Counted from the stretch's first letter, positions 28,602 to 38,794 are shown. The stretch is DNA of 64,000 nucleotides from Pusillimonas sp. TS35 (GCF_009857885.1 NZ_WWER01000009.1:62001-126000), one strand, 5' to 3'. The notes: generated by a model from the letters alone, not told the origin. Program-made: numbers and translations.

Positions 28602-29558
28602 ATGACACAACCCGCACTCTTCCAGCTTGTTTCCCTCAATCACCCCGAAACTGCACAACGGCTCTCCACCCATTTTTCCTTGATCGACGGTATATCGCCC
28701 GGCACGCGTGATGCTGTGATCGACGCCCACGGCGCCGACGTCAGTATTCTCGTGACCAGCGCCCTGTGCAGCACGCCCGCCGCGTTGATCGACCGTTTCC
28801 CCAATCTCGCGGCAATCTGCAGCTTTGGCGTAGGCTACGACTCCATCGACGTACGCCACGCACAGCGCAAGGGCATACAAGTCAGCAATACGCCAGATGT
28901 TCTCAATGATTGTGTGGCCGACGAAGCCCTGGGCCTGCTGCTGGCAACTGCCCGACGATTGAGCCATGCCGAGCGTTATGTACGCGCCGGCCTCTGGGGA
29001 AGCGGCACAACATTCCCCCTCGGTACGCGGGTCAGCGGCAAAAAGCTGGGCATTGTCGGCTTGGGCCGCATCGGCATGGCAATCGCCCGTCGTGCGGCGG
29101 GGTTCGATATGGAGATCCGCTATCACAACCGCACGCCGCGGGCCGATAGCATGTTCGCTTATGAGCCGACCTTGCGTGGTCTGGCCGAATGGGCCGATTT
29201 TCTCGTCGTCGCTACCGTAGGCGGCAATAGCACGCGCCATCTGATCGGCGCAGACATCATCGAAGCGTTGGGCCCACGCGGCATATTGATCAACATCTCG
29301 CGCGGCTCTGTGATTGACGAACCTGCGCTGGTGCGGGCACTGGAAAGCGGCAGCCTCGGCGGCGCCGGTCTTGATGTCTTTGCCAATGAACCCAAAGTGC
29401 CGGAAGCACTGAAGGCCCTGGACAACGTGGTACTGGTGCCGCACATTGGCAGCGCAACCGCCGAAACACGACGCGCAATGATGGAGCTGGTATTCAGCAA
29501 TATCGACGCCTTTGCGACACAAGGGCGGGTGCTTACACCCGTTCCTACCTTGCCCTGA
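28602..29558 (+). CDS. D-2-hydroxyacid dehydrogenase (hydroxypyruvate/glyoxylate reductase-like)
   Basis: 318 aa NAD(P)-dependent oxidoreductase. The Rossmann motif GLGRIGMAIA is near residue 151; the catalytic Arg is in NISRGSVIDEPAL, Glu in DVFANEPKVPEAL, and His in VLVPHIGSATAETR. The GFGVGYDSIDV segment of the substrate domain and the overall length match GhrB/HPR-type reductases. With glcDEF in the same window it could take part in C2/C3 acid metabolism, but no operon link exists. Confidence 0.86.
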   Translation: MTQPALFQLVSLNHPETAQRLSTHFSLIDGISPGTRDAVIDAHGADVSILVTSALCSTPAALIDRFPNLAAICSFGVGYDSIDVRHAQRKGIQVSNTPDVLNDCVADEALGLLLATARRLSHAERYVRAGLWGSGTTFPLGTRVSGKKLGIVGLGRIGMAIARRAAGFDMEIRYHNRTPRADSMFAYEPTLRGLAEWADFLVVATVGGNSTRHLIGADIIEALGPRGILINISRGSVIDEPALVRALESGSLGGAGLDVFANEPKVPEALKALDNVVLVPHIGSATAETRRAMMELVFSNIDAFATQGRVLTPVPTLP

Positions 29559-29605
29559 CCCCGTCAAGGGGCCATTTGCCTCAACCTAAAACAGGATCCT
29601 GGGCA

Positions 29606-30802
29606 ATGCATACGCCTGATACGCCTTCCGGGCCTGCGGGCCTGGCCGCAAATGCGGCGCACGACACAACGGGGGACGCCATCCCGCAGACGTTGCCTTT
29701 GCCAGAAACCACGGGTGCCGAGCGCCGCGAAATTGCGCTGATCCTCCTGGCCGCCGTGGCGGTGCTGTTCACCCTGCAATGGGCGCGTGATTTTTTTATA
29801 CCTATTGTGTTCGGGATTCTGATCTCTTACACACTCAATCCCATTGTTTCCTGGCTGGAGAAGCGCCGTGTTCATCGCGCCGTGGGTAGCGCACTGGTCA
29901 TGCTGGTGCTGCTCATATCCGCCGCCATGGTCAGCATGACAATCTACCGACAAGCGCAGTCGTTTGTGGACGAGTTGCCCTACATAACGTACAAGCTCAC
30001 CAGCGCCGTCCGCGATGTGCGTGGCAACGAAATGAGTACGCTGGAGAAGCTGCAGCGGGTCGCGAACGAGCTCAAAGAAGCGACCAGCGCAGCCCCGGAA
30101 GACACCCCGCCTCCGGCCGACACACCTCCGGCAGTCGTGCTCAAGCAGCCTGATTTCAACCTGAACGAATGGCTATGGGCGGGCTCACTGGGCGCGGCAT
30201 CATTCATCGGCCAGATGGTGATGGTGCTGTTTTTGGTGTTCTTCGCCTTGCTGTCGGGCGACACGTTCAAGCGCAAGCTGGTCAAACTGACCGGGCCATC
30301 GCTGTCGCGCAAGAAGATCACTGTGCAGATACTGGACGACATCAACACGTCTATCCAGAAGTACATGTTTATGCTGCTGGTTACCAACGTGCTGCTGGGC
30401 GTACTGCAATGGATGGCGCTGGCAGCCATTGGCCTGGACAACCCCGGCGCCTGGGCCATTGCCGCCGGCTTGCTGCACCTCATCCCCTATTTCGGGATCG
30501 TGGTCGCCGCCATCGGCACCGGCTTGGCCGCCTTCCTGCAGTTCGAATCCTTTTCGCTGATGCTCCTGGTCATGGCTGTTACGGTAGCGATCGCCTCACT
30601 GGTCGGCACCCTGGTCACCACCTGGATGACAGGCCGCATCGCGAGGATGAATACCACGGCCGTATTCGTAGCCCTGATCTTTGGCGGCTGGTTGTGGGGT
30701 GTATGGGGCATGCTGCTCTGCGTACCAGTGATCGTAGTGTGCAAAGTCATTGCCGAGCATATCGAGGGCTTGCAGTCCGTGGCCGAGCTGCTCGGTGACT
30801 AA
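29606..30802 (+). CDS. AI-2E/PerM family permease
   Basis: 398 aa polytopic membrane protein: seven or eight hydrophobic stretches around a large central soluble section (residues about 95-190), a family trait. The C-terminal block LLHLIPYFGIVVAAIGTGLAAFLQF and GWLWGVWGMLLCVPVIVVCKVIAEHI is diagnostic of the AI-2E transporter/PerM family. Substrates in this family vary (AI-2 export, Na+/H+ exchange). ATG 29606 is preferred over an upstream in-frame TTG at 29576 that lies close to the previous stop. Convergent with the LysR gene, 14 bp apart. Confidence 0.85.
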   Translation: MHTPDTPSGPAGLAANAAHDTTGDAIPQTLPLPETTGAERREIALILLAAVAVLFTLQWARDFFIPIVFGILISYTLNPIVSWLEKRRVHRAVGSALVMLVLLISAAMVSMTIYRQAQSFVDELPYITYKLTSAVRDVRGNEMSTLEKLQRVANELKEATSAAPEDTPPPADTPPAVVLKQPDFNLNEWLWAGSLGAASFIGQMVMVLFLVFFALLSGDTFKRKLVKLTGPSLSRKKITVQILDDINTSIQKYMFMLLVTNVLLGVLQWMALAAIGLDNPGAWAIAAGLLHLIPYFGIVVAAIGTGLAAFLQFESFSLMLLVMAVTVAIASLVGTLVTTWMTGRIARMNTTAVFVALIFGGWLWGVWGMLLCVPVIVVCKVIAEHIEGLQSVAELLGD

Positions 30803-30816
30803 CCGCATCGGACGCA

Positions 30817-31713
30817 TCAGGCCGCAGGTATGCGTTCGCCCAAAAAGTCCAGAAATGCTCGCACTGCGGGGAGCATGCCCCGCCGCGAGCTGAACACGGC
30901 ATGCACAATGCCGGGCGACGTAGACCACTGTGGCAGGGGCTGCACCAATCGGCCGTCAGCGATTTCGCCGGTGCACATGTAATCGGGCAACAGGCCCAGG
31001 CCGACACCACCCAGGATGGCGTACTTCAACGTGAGCATGTCATCGGCCACGAAGCGAGGCCGATGATTGAGCATATACTGCGCGCCGTTGGGGCCGTGCA
31101 GCACCCATGTGGCCCGATCGTCGCGAACCGACATCGCCACCGAATCCATCAGCGTGAGATCACTGGGCTGACGTGGGCAGCCCTGCCGCGCAATGAGCGC
31201 CGGGGTCGCCACCAGCACCAGGTTGGACATATCCAGCCGTTTGACTACCAGGCTGCCGCTATCAGCCAATGAAGGACGCACGCGCAGCGCGACGTCTATG
31301 CCCTCTTCCACGACATCCACCGCGCGGTTGCTGACCACCATGCGTATCTGCACCAGTGGACAGCGTTCATAGAATTGCGCAATCAACGGCCCAATGACGG
31401 TTTGCACAAGAGTCACCGGGCAGGAAACACGAATAATGCCACGCGGCTCGGCTTGTATCTGCGCAACTGCGGCCGTCGCGGCCTGGGCTTCATCGCAGAT
31501 AGCCTGGCAGTGGCGATGATACATTTCGCCCGCGGTCGTCAGCGACAGCTTGCGTGTCGTGCGCTGCAATAGCCGCACGCCCAGTTGCTCCTCCAGCACC
31601 GCGACACGACGCGAGAGCCGCGACTTGGGAATGCCCAACGCCCTGCCCGCAGCAGCAAAACTGCCCTGATTGACTACTTCGGCGAAGTACATCATGTCGT
31701 TCAAGTCTTGCAT
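30817..31713 (-). CDS. LysR-type transcriptional regulator
   Basis: 298 aa. N-terminal winged HTH ([56 protein letters not shown]), linker, and an effector domain beginning [13 protein letters not shown]. It lies divergent to azoR across 282 bp, the usual layout for a LysR regulator and its target, so control of the azoreductase gene is likely. The inducer is unknown (in related pairs, quinones or aromatics). Confidence 0.93.
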   Translation of the reverse strand: MQDLNDMMYFAEVVNQGSFAAAGRALGIPKSRLSRRVAVLEEQLGVRLLQRTTRKLSLTTAGEMYHRHCQAICDEAQAATAAVAQIQAEPRGIIRVSCPVTLVQTVIGPLIAQFYERCPLVQIRMVVSNRAVDVVEEGIDVALRVRPSLADSGSLVVKRLDMSNLVLVATPALIARQGCPRQPSDLTLMDSVAMSVRDDRATWVLHGPNGAQYMLNHRPRFVADDMLTLKYAILGGVGLGLLPDYMCTGEIADGRLVQPLPQWSTSPGIVHAVFSSRRGMLPAVRAFLDFLGERIPAA

Positions 31714-31995
31714 CAGCGCCTCATTTCACGTTCATACCGTTGGGCTGCCCACCATTGTCAGCCCCTGCCTATTCCGTGGCCTGCATCGTGCCGCCTACCG
31801 AGATTAGCCTTATTAGCAGGACAATCTATCGCGCTTCACATTACTTATCAATGCACATGCACCAATGCACAATATATCCCATCGCAAGACAAGAACGGCA
31901 CGGCAAAACGCGGCGCAAATCCGGATCCGCCGAGACGCGCTCCGCCCGCCGGGGCAGGAAACAAATCCATCCAGAATTTTCACGGAGTACTACAC

Positions 31996-32640
31996 ATGAA
32001 ACTGCTGCATATCGACTCGAGCATCAATGGCACTAAATCCACCTCACGCGCGCTGACCGCCGACATCGTGGAGCGGTGGCTGGCCGCCAACCCAGACACC
32101 AGTGTTGACTATCTGGATCTGGCCGTGGACACCCCTAAGCACTTCTCTGCGGATGCCATGGGGTTTCGCCTGCCGCCCTCTGATGCGACGCTATCCGACG
32201 CGCAAACCCGCGAGAACGCACTGTCCGAAGCACTGGTCAGCCAGTTTCTGGCGGCCGACGTGGTGGTGATCGGCGCACCGCTGTACAACTTTTCTATTCC
32301 CAGCCAATTGAAGTCCTGGATTGACCGTATCGCCCAAGCCGGCCGCACATTCCGCTACACCGAGAATGGCCCTATCGGCCTGTGCGGCGACAAGACGATC
32401 ATCATTGCCTTGTCCCGCGGCGGTGTGTACTCAACCAGCGAGGCTGGCCAGGCCATGGAGCACCAGGAGTCGTACTTGAAAATCGTGTTCGGCTTCTTTG
32501 GCGTAACGGACGTACGCGTGGTACGCGCCGAAGGCACCGATCTGGGCGAGGATTCGCGCGCACAGGCTATGAACAACGCTGCCGCCAGCATCAAGGAAGT
32601 GGTGGCCGAACGCGCTCTGGCAGACGCACAAACCGCCTGA
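31996..32640 (+). CDS. azoR: FMN-dependent NADH:quinone oxidoreductase/azoreductase
   Basis: 214 aa flavodoxin-fold enzyme. The phosphate-binding loop ([16 protein letters not shown]), [36 protein letters not shown] and the conserved ALSRGGVYS glycine-rich loop match the AzoR family, which reduces quinones and azo compounds with NADH and protects against thiol stress. Start ATG 31996, where the family N-terminus (KLLHIDSS) begins. Divergent from lysR; followed by a bidirectional terminator. Confidence 0.92.
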   Translation: MKLLHIDSSINGTKSTSRALTADIVERWLAANPDTSVDYLDLAVDTPKHFSADAMGFRLPPSDATLSDAQTRENALSEALVSQFLAADVVVIGAPLYNFSIPSQLKSWIDRIAQAGRTFRYTENGPIGLCGDKTIIIALSRGGVYSTSEAGQAMEHQESYLKIVFGFFGVTDVRVVRAEGTDLGEDSRAQAMNNAAASIKEVVAERALADAQTA

Positions 32641-32687
32641 CGCTCCCATCCGTAACATCCACGCCGACACCGCGGGGGTTTCCTTAT

Positions 32688-32715
32688 GGGCGATCCGCCT
32701 ATCGGCGGATCGCCC
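32688..32715. terminator. Bidirectional hairpin between convergent azoR and ribA
   Basis: Perfect 12-bp arms GGGCGATCCGCC and GGCGGATCGCCC with a TATC loop, in the 142-bp gap between two convergent genes. T-content after the stem is low on both strands but the stem is very stable. Confidence 0.72.
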
Positions 32716-32782
32716 AACTTTGCGAACCACCGCCGCCACGCTTTCTTTGCATGGTGACGCGGTTTTGCCAGAACAACGCGAT

Positions 32783-33457
32783 TCAGTCGTCGCTGCTGAG
32801 CCAGTGCCCAAGCTTGGTGGCCTTGGTACTGAGATAACTTTCGTTGTATGGGTTGCGGTTGACCTGCAGGGGAAGGCGTTCGGCTACTTCGATGCCCAGC
32901 TTTTCCATGGCCGCGACCTTGCGCGGATTGTTAGTGAGCAGGCGCAGCGACTTGACGCCGCAGTGATCCAGCATGGGTTTGCACAAATCATAGCGCCGCA
33001 GATCGGCAGGGAAGCCCAGGCGCACATTGGCCTCGACAGTGTCAGCCCCTTGATCCTGCAACTGATAGGCCCGTATCTTGTTAACCAAGCCGATCCCACG
33101 CCCTTCCTGTCGCAGATAGAGCAACGCGCCACGCCCTTCTTGCGCAATCATGCGCAGCGCGGTTTCAAGCTGCGCACCGCAGTCGCAGCGCTGGCTGAAC
33201 AGTGCGTCGCCGGTCAGGCACTCGGAGTGCACACGCGCCAGCACAGGCTTTCCGTCCGCGATGTCCCCCAGCGACAACACCATATGCTCTTTGGCTGTCG
33301 CCGGATCGGTGAAAATGTGGATCTGAAAGACCGCCCAAGGAGTTGGAAGCTTGCTGGTGGCGATGTAGTCGAGCTGGTAGCCGCCAGCCTTGTCACTGAC
33401 GGCGGCGGGTTGCTGGTGATCGGAGAGATCGGATGGCTCGCCAGTAGTGGGCGACAT
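32783..33457 (-). CDS. ribA: GTP cyclohydrolase II RibA
   Basis: 224 aa enzyme that opens the GTP ring for riboflavin synthesis. Zinc cysteines are in [47 protein letters not shown] and [31 protein letters not shown] are family blocks. No RibB domain is fused. ATG 33457 is used ([10 protein letters not shown]); the open frame continues further upstream without family sequence. I see no FMN riboswitch in the 200 bp upstream, only GC hairpins (e.g. 33522-33546). Confidence 0.94.
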   Translation of the reverse strand: MSPTTGEPSDLSDHQQPAAVSDKAGGYQLDYIATSKLPTPWAVFQIHIFTDPATAKEHMVLSLGDIADGKPVLARVHSECLTGDALFSQRCDCGAQLETALRMIAQEGRGALLYLRQEGRGIGLVNKIRAYQLQDQGADTVEANVRLGFPADLRRYDLCKPMLDHCGVKSLRLLTNNPRKVAAMEKLGIEVAERLPLQVNRNPYNESYLSTKATKLGHWLSSDD

Positions 33458-33654
33458 TGTATGGGTACCTCGGCCTGTGCGCGGACCGAGGCCCGCGCGA
33501 AAATCAATATGGCTGGCGGCGCCATGGCGCGCCAGACCTATATCATACTTCGACAGCGCACACATCATTGCCCCAGCCAACACTGCGCCGCTCGCCCCAT
33601 ACCCCTGCCCTAGATTCCGGTCATATACCGCTCCGGCCCACTACCGCTCGCCCC

Positions 33655-34359
33655 CTACACCTTCACACCAAGATACTTCTCGATCACCGAACGGTCTTCC
33701 TGCAGCGCCTGCGGCGTACCCGAAAACACCATGTGACCGTTGTTGAGCAAATAGCAGCGATCCGCCAGCGATAGCGCTGCGCGCACGTTCTGCTCCACGA
33801 TGACAATGGTATGCCCGCTGTCAGCCAGCTTGCGGCACACCTCGATCAGATCCTGCACAATCAGCGGCGCCAGCCCCTCGAATGGCTCGTCCAGCATGAT
33901 GATGCTGGCGTTGCGTATCATCGCTCGCGCGATCGCAAGCATCTGCTGCTCACCGCCCGAAAGCTGTTTGCCCCGATTGCGGCGCCTTTCGGCCAGCCGC
34001 GGAAAGGTGTGATAGATCTCCTCGAGGCTGCGGGCAGGCCGCGCCGACATGGCCGCGAGCTGCAGATTTTCCTGCACCGTGATGGAGCCAAAAATGCGCC
34101 GCTCCTCCGGCACCAACTGTATGCCACGCTGCGCAAGCTTGTAGGGCGGAAGGTGATGTACCTGCTCCCCCTTGTGGCGCACCACCCCGCTCTTGGGCAC
34201 AACCATACCCATCAGCGACTTGAGCGTCGTGCTTTTGCCCGCGCCATTGCGGCCCAGCAGCGCCACCACTTCGTTCTCTTCCACTCGCATGGAAACATCG
34301 AACAGGATGTGCGAATCACCGTAGTAGCTGTTGATTTTTTCGACCTCAAGAAGGCTCAT
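33655..34359 (-). CDS. livF: Liv-type ABC importer ATPase LivF, second cluster
   Basis: 234 aa. Walker A GRNGAGKST (with Arg in place of the usual second residue), signature LSGGEQQMLAIARAM, Walker B IIMLDEPFEGLAP and IVIVEQNVRAAL, typical of LivF. The start MSLLEVEKINSYYG overlaps the upstream fused gene by 14 nt. Last gene of a four-gene importer (binding protein, LivH, LivM-LivG fusion, LivF). Proteins of this subfamily often serve urea or short amides, but no amidase or urease genes are nearby. Confidence 0.92.
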   Translation of the reverse strand: MSLLEVEKINSYYGDSHILFDVSMRVEENEVVALLGRNGAGKSTTLKSLMGMVVPKSGVVRHKGEQVHHLPPYKLAQRGIQLVPEERRIFGSITVQENLQLAAMSARPARSLEEIYHTFPRLAERRRNRGKQLSGGEQQMLAIARAMIRNASIIMLDEPFEGLAPLIVQDLIEVCRKLADSGHTIVIVEQNVRAALSLADRCYLLNNGHMVFSGTPQALQEDRSVIEKYLGVKV

Positions 34360-36277
34360 GTTCGTCCATCCCACCGAGATAGGCAGTACGCACTGCCGGG
34401 TTGGCCCGGATGTCGTCCGGGCTTCCTTCCGCCAGCAAGCGGCCTTCGTACAACACGGTAATACGCTCGGCCAGCTCGAACATCGCATCCATATCATGTT
34501 CCACGATCACCATGCTGCGGCCATTACGGATCGACTTGAGCAGCGCCACGACATGCACCCGCTCCTCGGGCCCCAGGCCGGCAAGCGGCTCGTCGAACAG
34601 CAGCACATTCGCGCCTGTCGCCAGTGCCAACCCAATTTCCAGGCGCCGCTTCTCACCGTAGGAAAGCTCGGACACCCGGGTATCTGCCTGGCGCGTCAGG
34701 TCAACCAGCGCGATCGCGGCGTTGACTTGCTCATCCAGTTCATGCGAATGATGCAGGCTGCGCAACATATCAAGCCGAAAGCGGCCGCGACTGCGGGCCA
34801 GTACCGGAATCATCACGTTCTGACGCACGGTCAGCGCCTCGAACAATTGATTGATCTGGTAGCTCTTGCTCATGCCAAGCTGGCACACATTGGTCACGCC
34901 GATCCCGGTAATATCGCGGCCACGGAAAAACACCCGCCCCGACGTGGTTTCCAGCTCGCCAGCCAGCATCGCGAAAAAGGTCGACTTACCCGCGCCATTG
35001 GGCCCGATAACACCGCGCAGTTCTCCTTCCGCAAGTGAAAAGGTGACGTCCGACACCGCCGTCAGCCCACCATACTGCTTGGTAATGCCGCGCGCCTCCA
35101 GCACCGGCGCTTGGCGTCCGCCGCCGTCGATGGGAGCGACAATGGCCAGTTCGGCAATAGCCCTGTTGTCGGCCTCACGATCAACGTCAACTGCCGACCG
35201 CCCGCGGCGCCTGAACAGATCGAGACAGGCGCCAGCCACACCGTGCCGGAAGGCCGTGACCAAGATCACGAATACGATGCCTAGGATCAGCTTCCAGTGG
35301 GCGCCGATGGCGGCAACCTGCTGCAGGCCGTCGTACAAATACAGCCATATCGTCGCGCCAAGCACCGGCCCGAGCAGCGTGCCCGCACCGCCCATCACCG
35401 TCTGTATCACCAGTTGCGCCGACGTATCCAACGAAAATGCATCCGGTGGCATATAAGATTGGAACATCCCCAGCAGGCCGCCAGCCAGTCCGCCATACGC
35501 TGCAGCGATCACAAACACTGTCAGCTTGTAGCCGTTGATGGCATGGCCCAGCGCCAAGGCACGGCGCGGGTTGCCTCGAATCGCCTTGAGCACGGCACCG
35601 AAAGGCGAGCGCACAATGCGGCGGGCAATGAGATAGCCAACAAAGAAAAAGAAGGCGACGAACCAGTACATGGGCCAACCACTGCTAATGTGAATCGTCG
35701 TGAAGCCCAGCGCGATTTCCGGCGGCGGCACGCCTGCGATCCCGTTCTCCCCACCGGTATATTCCTTGAAGGCGGAGTTTTCGAGAAAGTAGAACATCTC
35801 GCCAAATGCCAGGGTGCTCATGGCAAAGTAGATGCCTGTACGCCGAAGCGTCAAATAGCCAATGACCAACCCCGCCAGCGCGGCCACAGCGGTGCCGATC
35901 AGCAAGGCCAGCAGCATATGCGGCACAATGCCCGACGTCAGCAGGTAGGCCGCCACAAAGCCACCCGTGCCGAAAAATGCCGCCTGCCCGAAAGACAGTA
36001 GCCCGGTATAACCGAACAGCAGATCGAAACCCAGGCCAAACAGGCCCCAGATCAGGATGCGCGTGAGCAGATCGGCACTCATGCCCAGATGCGGAAGCAC
36101 GAACGGTGCGGCCAAGAGGAACATGCCCACCACCATTTCGGGCACACGCCGGTTCAAGCCAGTTGGCATGCGTGCACCAGCGTGCGGCGCGGCATGCAAG
36201 GATGTGCGTGATGGTTCGCGCGGCTGTGCATGCGGTGCGATCTGCCCCGATGCCTGTGTCGATGTCTGTGTATTCAT
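34346..36277 (-). CDS. Fused Liv-type permease-ATPase (LivM-LivG)
   Basis: 643 aa single reading frame. Residues about 45-350 form a LivM-type permease (GFDLLFGYTGLLSFGQAAFFGTGGF, STLAFGEMFYF, MGGAGTLLGPVLGA). A basic linker (about 355-390) leads to a LivG-type ATPase with Walker A GPNGAGKST at about 425-433, signature LSYGEKRRLEIGLAL, Walker B LLFDEPLAGLGP and IVEHDMDAMF. No frame break separates the halves. It overlaps livH by 4 nt (ATGA). A fused LivM-LivG occurs in some proteobacterial clusters; the first cluster in this window keeps them separate. Confidence 0.92.
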   Translation of the reverse strand: MNTQTSTQASGQIAPHAQPREPSRTSLHAAPHAGARMPTGLNRRVPEMVVGMFLLAAPFVLPHLGMSADLLTRILIWGLFGLGFDLLFGYTGLLSFGQAAFFGTGGFVAAYLLTSGIVPHMLLALLIGTAVAALAGLVIGYLTLRRTGIYFAMSTLAFGEMFYFLENSAFKEYTGGENGIAGVPPPEIALGFTTIHISSGWPMYWFVAFFFFVGYLIARRIVRSPFGAVLKAIRGNPRRALALGHAINGYKLTVFVIAAAYGGLAGGLLGMFQSYMPPDAFSLDTSAQLVIQTVMGGAGTLLGPVLGATIWLYLYDGLQQVAAIGAHWKLILGIVFVILVTAFRHGVAGACLDLFRRRGRSAVDVDREADNRAIAELAIVAPIDGGGRQAPVLEARGITKQYGGLTAVSDVTFSLAEGELRGVIGPNGAGKSTFFAMLAGELETTSGRVFFRGRDITGIGVTNVCQLGMSKSYQINQLFEALTVRQNVMIPVLARSRGRFRLDMLRSLHHSHELDEQVNAAIALVDLTRQADTRVSELSYGEKRRLEIGLALATGANVLLFDEPLAGLGPEERVHVVALLKSIRNGRSMVIVEHDMDAMFELAERITVLYEGRLLAEGSPDDIRANPAVRTAYLGGMDEHEPS

Positions 36278-37149
36278 TCTCTGCCCTCCTGCCCCATCAG
36301 CCCTTGTGGCCGCAGAATCAACACCAGCGCCATCACGACAAAAAGCATGACATGGGAATACGCGGGATTGAACATGGAAGTAAGACTCAGGATTTCCCCA
36401 GCAATAATCCCGCCGATGATCGCCCCCGGGAAGGATCCCACGCCGCCGATGACCACCACTACAAAAGAATCCACAAGTACGCGATGGCCCATGTCAGGCG
36501 ACAGGGTGACAATGGGTGAATCGATCACCCCCGCATAGCCCGCCGCCATAGCGCCGATGCCAAACACCAGCAAAAACGTGCGTTTGACGTTAATGCCCAG
36601 CACATTCACCATCTGGGCATCCTCGATGCCGGCGCGCACGATCAAGCCGAGGCTGGTGCGGTAAAGCACGAAATACAGCATAGCCAGCGTGGCCGCGGCA
36701 ATGCCCAGTGCCTGCAGCCGGTAAAGCGGGTACACCAGCGTGCCGATCCGGGCAATGCCCTGGCCCCAATCGGGTGTCGGCACCGACAGGCTGATCCCGC
36801 CGAAAATCGACCGGACAATCTCCACCAGAATGATGCCTATGCCAAAAGTGACCAAAATCTGATCTTCCGGCGGACGGCTGTAATACATGCGCATCAGGCC
36901 GCGCTCGATGATCAGGCCCGCAACCAGCGATACCGCCGAACCGACCGCAATCGCAACGAGAAATGACTCTGTATAGCTGTAGGCCGTATAGCCGGCGTAC
37001 GCTCCCACCACCAGCAATGCGCCATGGGCAAAATTCACCACGCCCAGCGTGCCGTAAATGATAGTCAGGCCGGTGCTGATGAGCGCAAGCAGCAAACCCA
37101 TCGCAAGGCCGTTGAACAACTGTGAAAGAAACAGCGACATGCTAGGCAT
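36274..37149 (-). CDS. livH: Liv-type ABC importer permease LivH, second cluster
   Basis: 291 aa inner-membrane permease. The N-terminus FLSQLFNGLAMGLLLALISTGLTIIYGTLGVVNFAHGALLVVGAYAGY is the LivH signature. Start at ATG 37149, preceded by a full AGGAGG five nucleotides upstream; longer in-frame extensions lack that. It overlaps the fused permease-ATPase by 4 nt. The C-terminus (VMALVLILRPQGLMGQEGRE) is family-typical. Confidence 0.93.
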   Translation of the reverse strand: MPSMSLFLSQLFNGLAMGLLLALISTGLTIIYGTLGVVNFAHGALLVVGAYAGYTAYSYTESFLVAIAVGSAVSLVAGLIIERGLMRMYYSRPPEDQILVTFGIGIILVEIVRSIFGGISLSVPTPDWGQGIARIGTLVYPLYRLQALGIAAATLAMLYFVLYRTSLGLIVRAGIEDAQMVNVLGINVKRTFLLVFGIGAMAAGYAGVIDSPIVTLSPDMGHRVLVDSFVVVVIGGVGSFPGAIIGGIIAGEILSLTSMFNPAYSHVMLFVVMALVLILRPQGLMGQEGRE

Positions 37150-37292
37150 GTATACCTCCTCATGATGCCGGTGGGCGTTTTGCCTTAACCCGGAGCGGCG
37201 CCGCGCGCACGCCGCATACGGCACCACCGCGCGGAAATGAACGGGTACGGGCGGGAATGCGTCACGACGCATTCCCCGTCCCCCGCGAAGCA

Positions 37293-38666
37293 TCAGGTAT
37301 AAGGACCCAGCTTGCAGCCGAGCAGGCCGACTTCCGGCAGCGCCGCCTTGCCATCAACCACTTCGATCACTTCAAAGTAATCATCCTCGTTCTTCATGTC
37401 GGCCTTTTTCTTGCCGCGCACAATGGGGAAGTTGATAATGCCCTGGTGATCCTCCGCCCGGAAGCTGACGGGCCCGATCAGCCCTTCCCGCACCTCCCCC
37501 GCCTCATAGGCCTTGATCACATCGGGCGGGTAGAACGAACCCGCACGTTCGCAGGCGTCTGCCCAGAGCACGGTGGTGAGATAGGCGATATAGGCGGAGT
37601 CGCGGGGCTTGGCCTTGTACTTCTTCTCGAAGGCAGTGACGAAGTCCTTGGCGTTCGGGTATTTATCCTGCAGCGTCCACCAGAAGCCCGTTGCGGCATA
37701 CACACCCTGCATGATGTCGGCGCCGATTTCCTTTTCCAGGAACGCCGACATATAAGGAACCACGATATTCATCTTATCGAGCAGGCCGAACTGCTTGGCC
37801 TGCTTGATCGAGTTGGCCGCATCGGCGCCGTAGGCGATTACGACCAGCGTGTCGGCCCCGCTATTCGCAATATTGATGAGGAAGGAGCTGTAGTCCTTGG
37901 CACCGAGGGGGTGAACCTGCTTGTCCACTGTCTTCCAGCCTTCTTTCTCCGTGAACTCCTTCATGGAATCGAAAGTGGTGTGGCCATAGGTGTAGTCTGG
38001 AACCAGGTAGACTGCCTTGCGATCCTTGCCCAGGTTCTTGGCCAGGACCGGCGCAATCGCCTTGCACGCCGTGTAGGCAAAGTAACAAAGCCGGAAGCCA
38101 TAGCGTTGGCAGTCGACGCCCGTGGTTTCGTTGGAGCCACTGATCGCAGGCAGATAAATCGTACGTTCGCGGTCGCACACCTTCTGCAGCGCAATAGCCA
38201 CCGCGCTGCTCGTGCTGCCCGACACCAGCATTGCCTTGTTGTCGTGAATAAAGCGGCTGGCGGCCTGCACGGCGGTATTGGGCTTTGTTTCCGCATCCGA
38301 CACACCGATCTTGATGGTCTTTCCCAACACGCCTTTTTTTGTCAGCGGGGAAATCTTCTTGACCTCCTCGGCGCCGGCATTCAACTGCTCCACGGCCAAT
38401 TCATAACCCTTGCGCTGGTCCGCGCCTTGCGCTGAATACGGTCCCGTCAGATCCAGCGTCAGGCCAATGAAGACCGAGTCGCCTTCCGTACCTGCGGGGT
38501 AGTTTCCAATGGGCTTCTTTTCTTCGGCGGCATGCGCCGGCGTACCGAGCATCGTCGCGCCGGCCGCCCCGGCTACGCCCAACGCGCCGAGCTTGAGCAT
38601 CGTACGCCGATCCAGCGCACTCGATTGCACGGCCGCATGCTGGCCGGCGGTTTTACTGTCGTCCAT
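37293..38666 (-). CDS. Tat-exported ABC importer binding protein, Liv family
   Basis: 457 aa periplasmic binding protein with a twin-arginine signal: DRRTMLKLGALGVAGAAGATMLGTPAHA (residues 19-46). The mature part (VFIGLTLDLTGPYSAQGADQRKGYELAVEQLNAG) belongs to type-I binding proteins for amino acids, urea or amides. Export in folded form by Tat distinguishes it from the Sec-exported LivK of the first cluster. It is 143 bp upstream of livH, again leaving room for differential expression. Ligand not assignable. Confidence 0.88.
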   Translation of the reverse strand: MDDSKTAGQHAAVQSSALDRRTMLKLGALGVAGAAGATMLGTPAHAAEEKKPIGNYPAGTEGDSVFIGLTLDLTGPYSAQGADQRKGYELAVEQLNAGAEEVKKISPLTKKGVLGKTIKIGVSDAETKPNTAVQAASRFIHDNKAMLVSGSTSSAVAIALQKVCDRERTIYLPAISGSNETTGVDCQRYGFRLCYFAYTACKAIAPVLAKNLGKDRKAVYLVPDYTYGHTTFDSMKEFTEKEGWKTVDKQVHPLGAKDYSSFLINIANSGADTLVVIAYGADAANSIKQAKQFGLLDKMNIVVPYMSAFLEKEIGADIMQGVYAATGFWWTLQDKYPNAKDFVTAFEKKYKAKPRDSAYIAYLTTVLWADACERAGSFYPPDVIKAYEAGEVREGLIGPVSFRAEDHQGIINFPIVRGKKKADMKNEDDYFEVIEVVDGKAALPEVGLLGCKLGPYT

Positions 38667-38774
38667 CCCTGTCTCCTTTGTATACCTGCTTATTGGGTGA
38701 GGTACTGCTCAGGCGCCGCCTGATTTTTATCGATGCTTCAAGCATCAGGTCCGACATGCAAAAAATACGATTTG

Positions 38775-38794
38775 AAACTTACGCAAAACTTACG
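38775..38794. repeat. Tandem 9-bp direct repeat upstream of the second Liv cluster
   Basis: AAACTTACG occurs at 38775-38783 and again at 38786-38794, an 11-nt period (about one helical turn), 109 bp upstream of the binding-protein start. This spacing suits a regulator that binds side by side. No regulator gene lies next to the cluster. Confidence 0.45.

Noticed and set aside
33458-33654. FMN riboswitch before ribA
   Set aside because: The conserved FMN-element boxes are absent; only generic GC hairpins are present.
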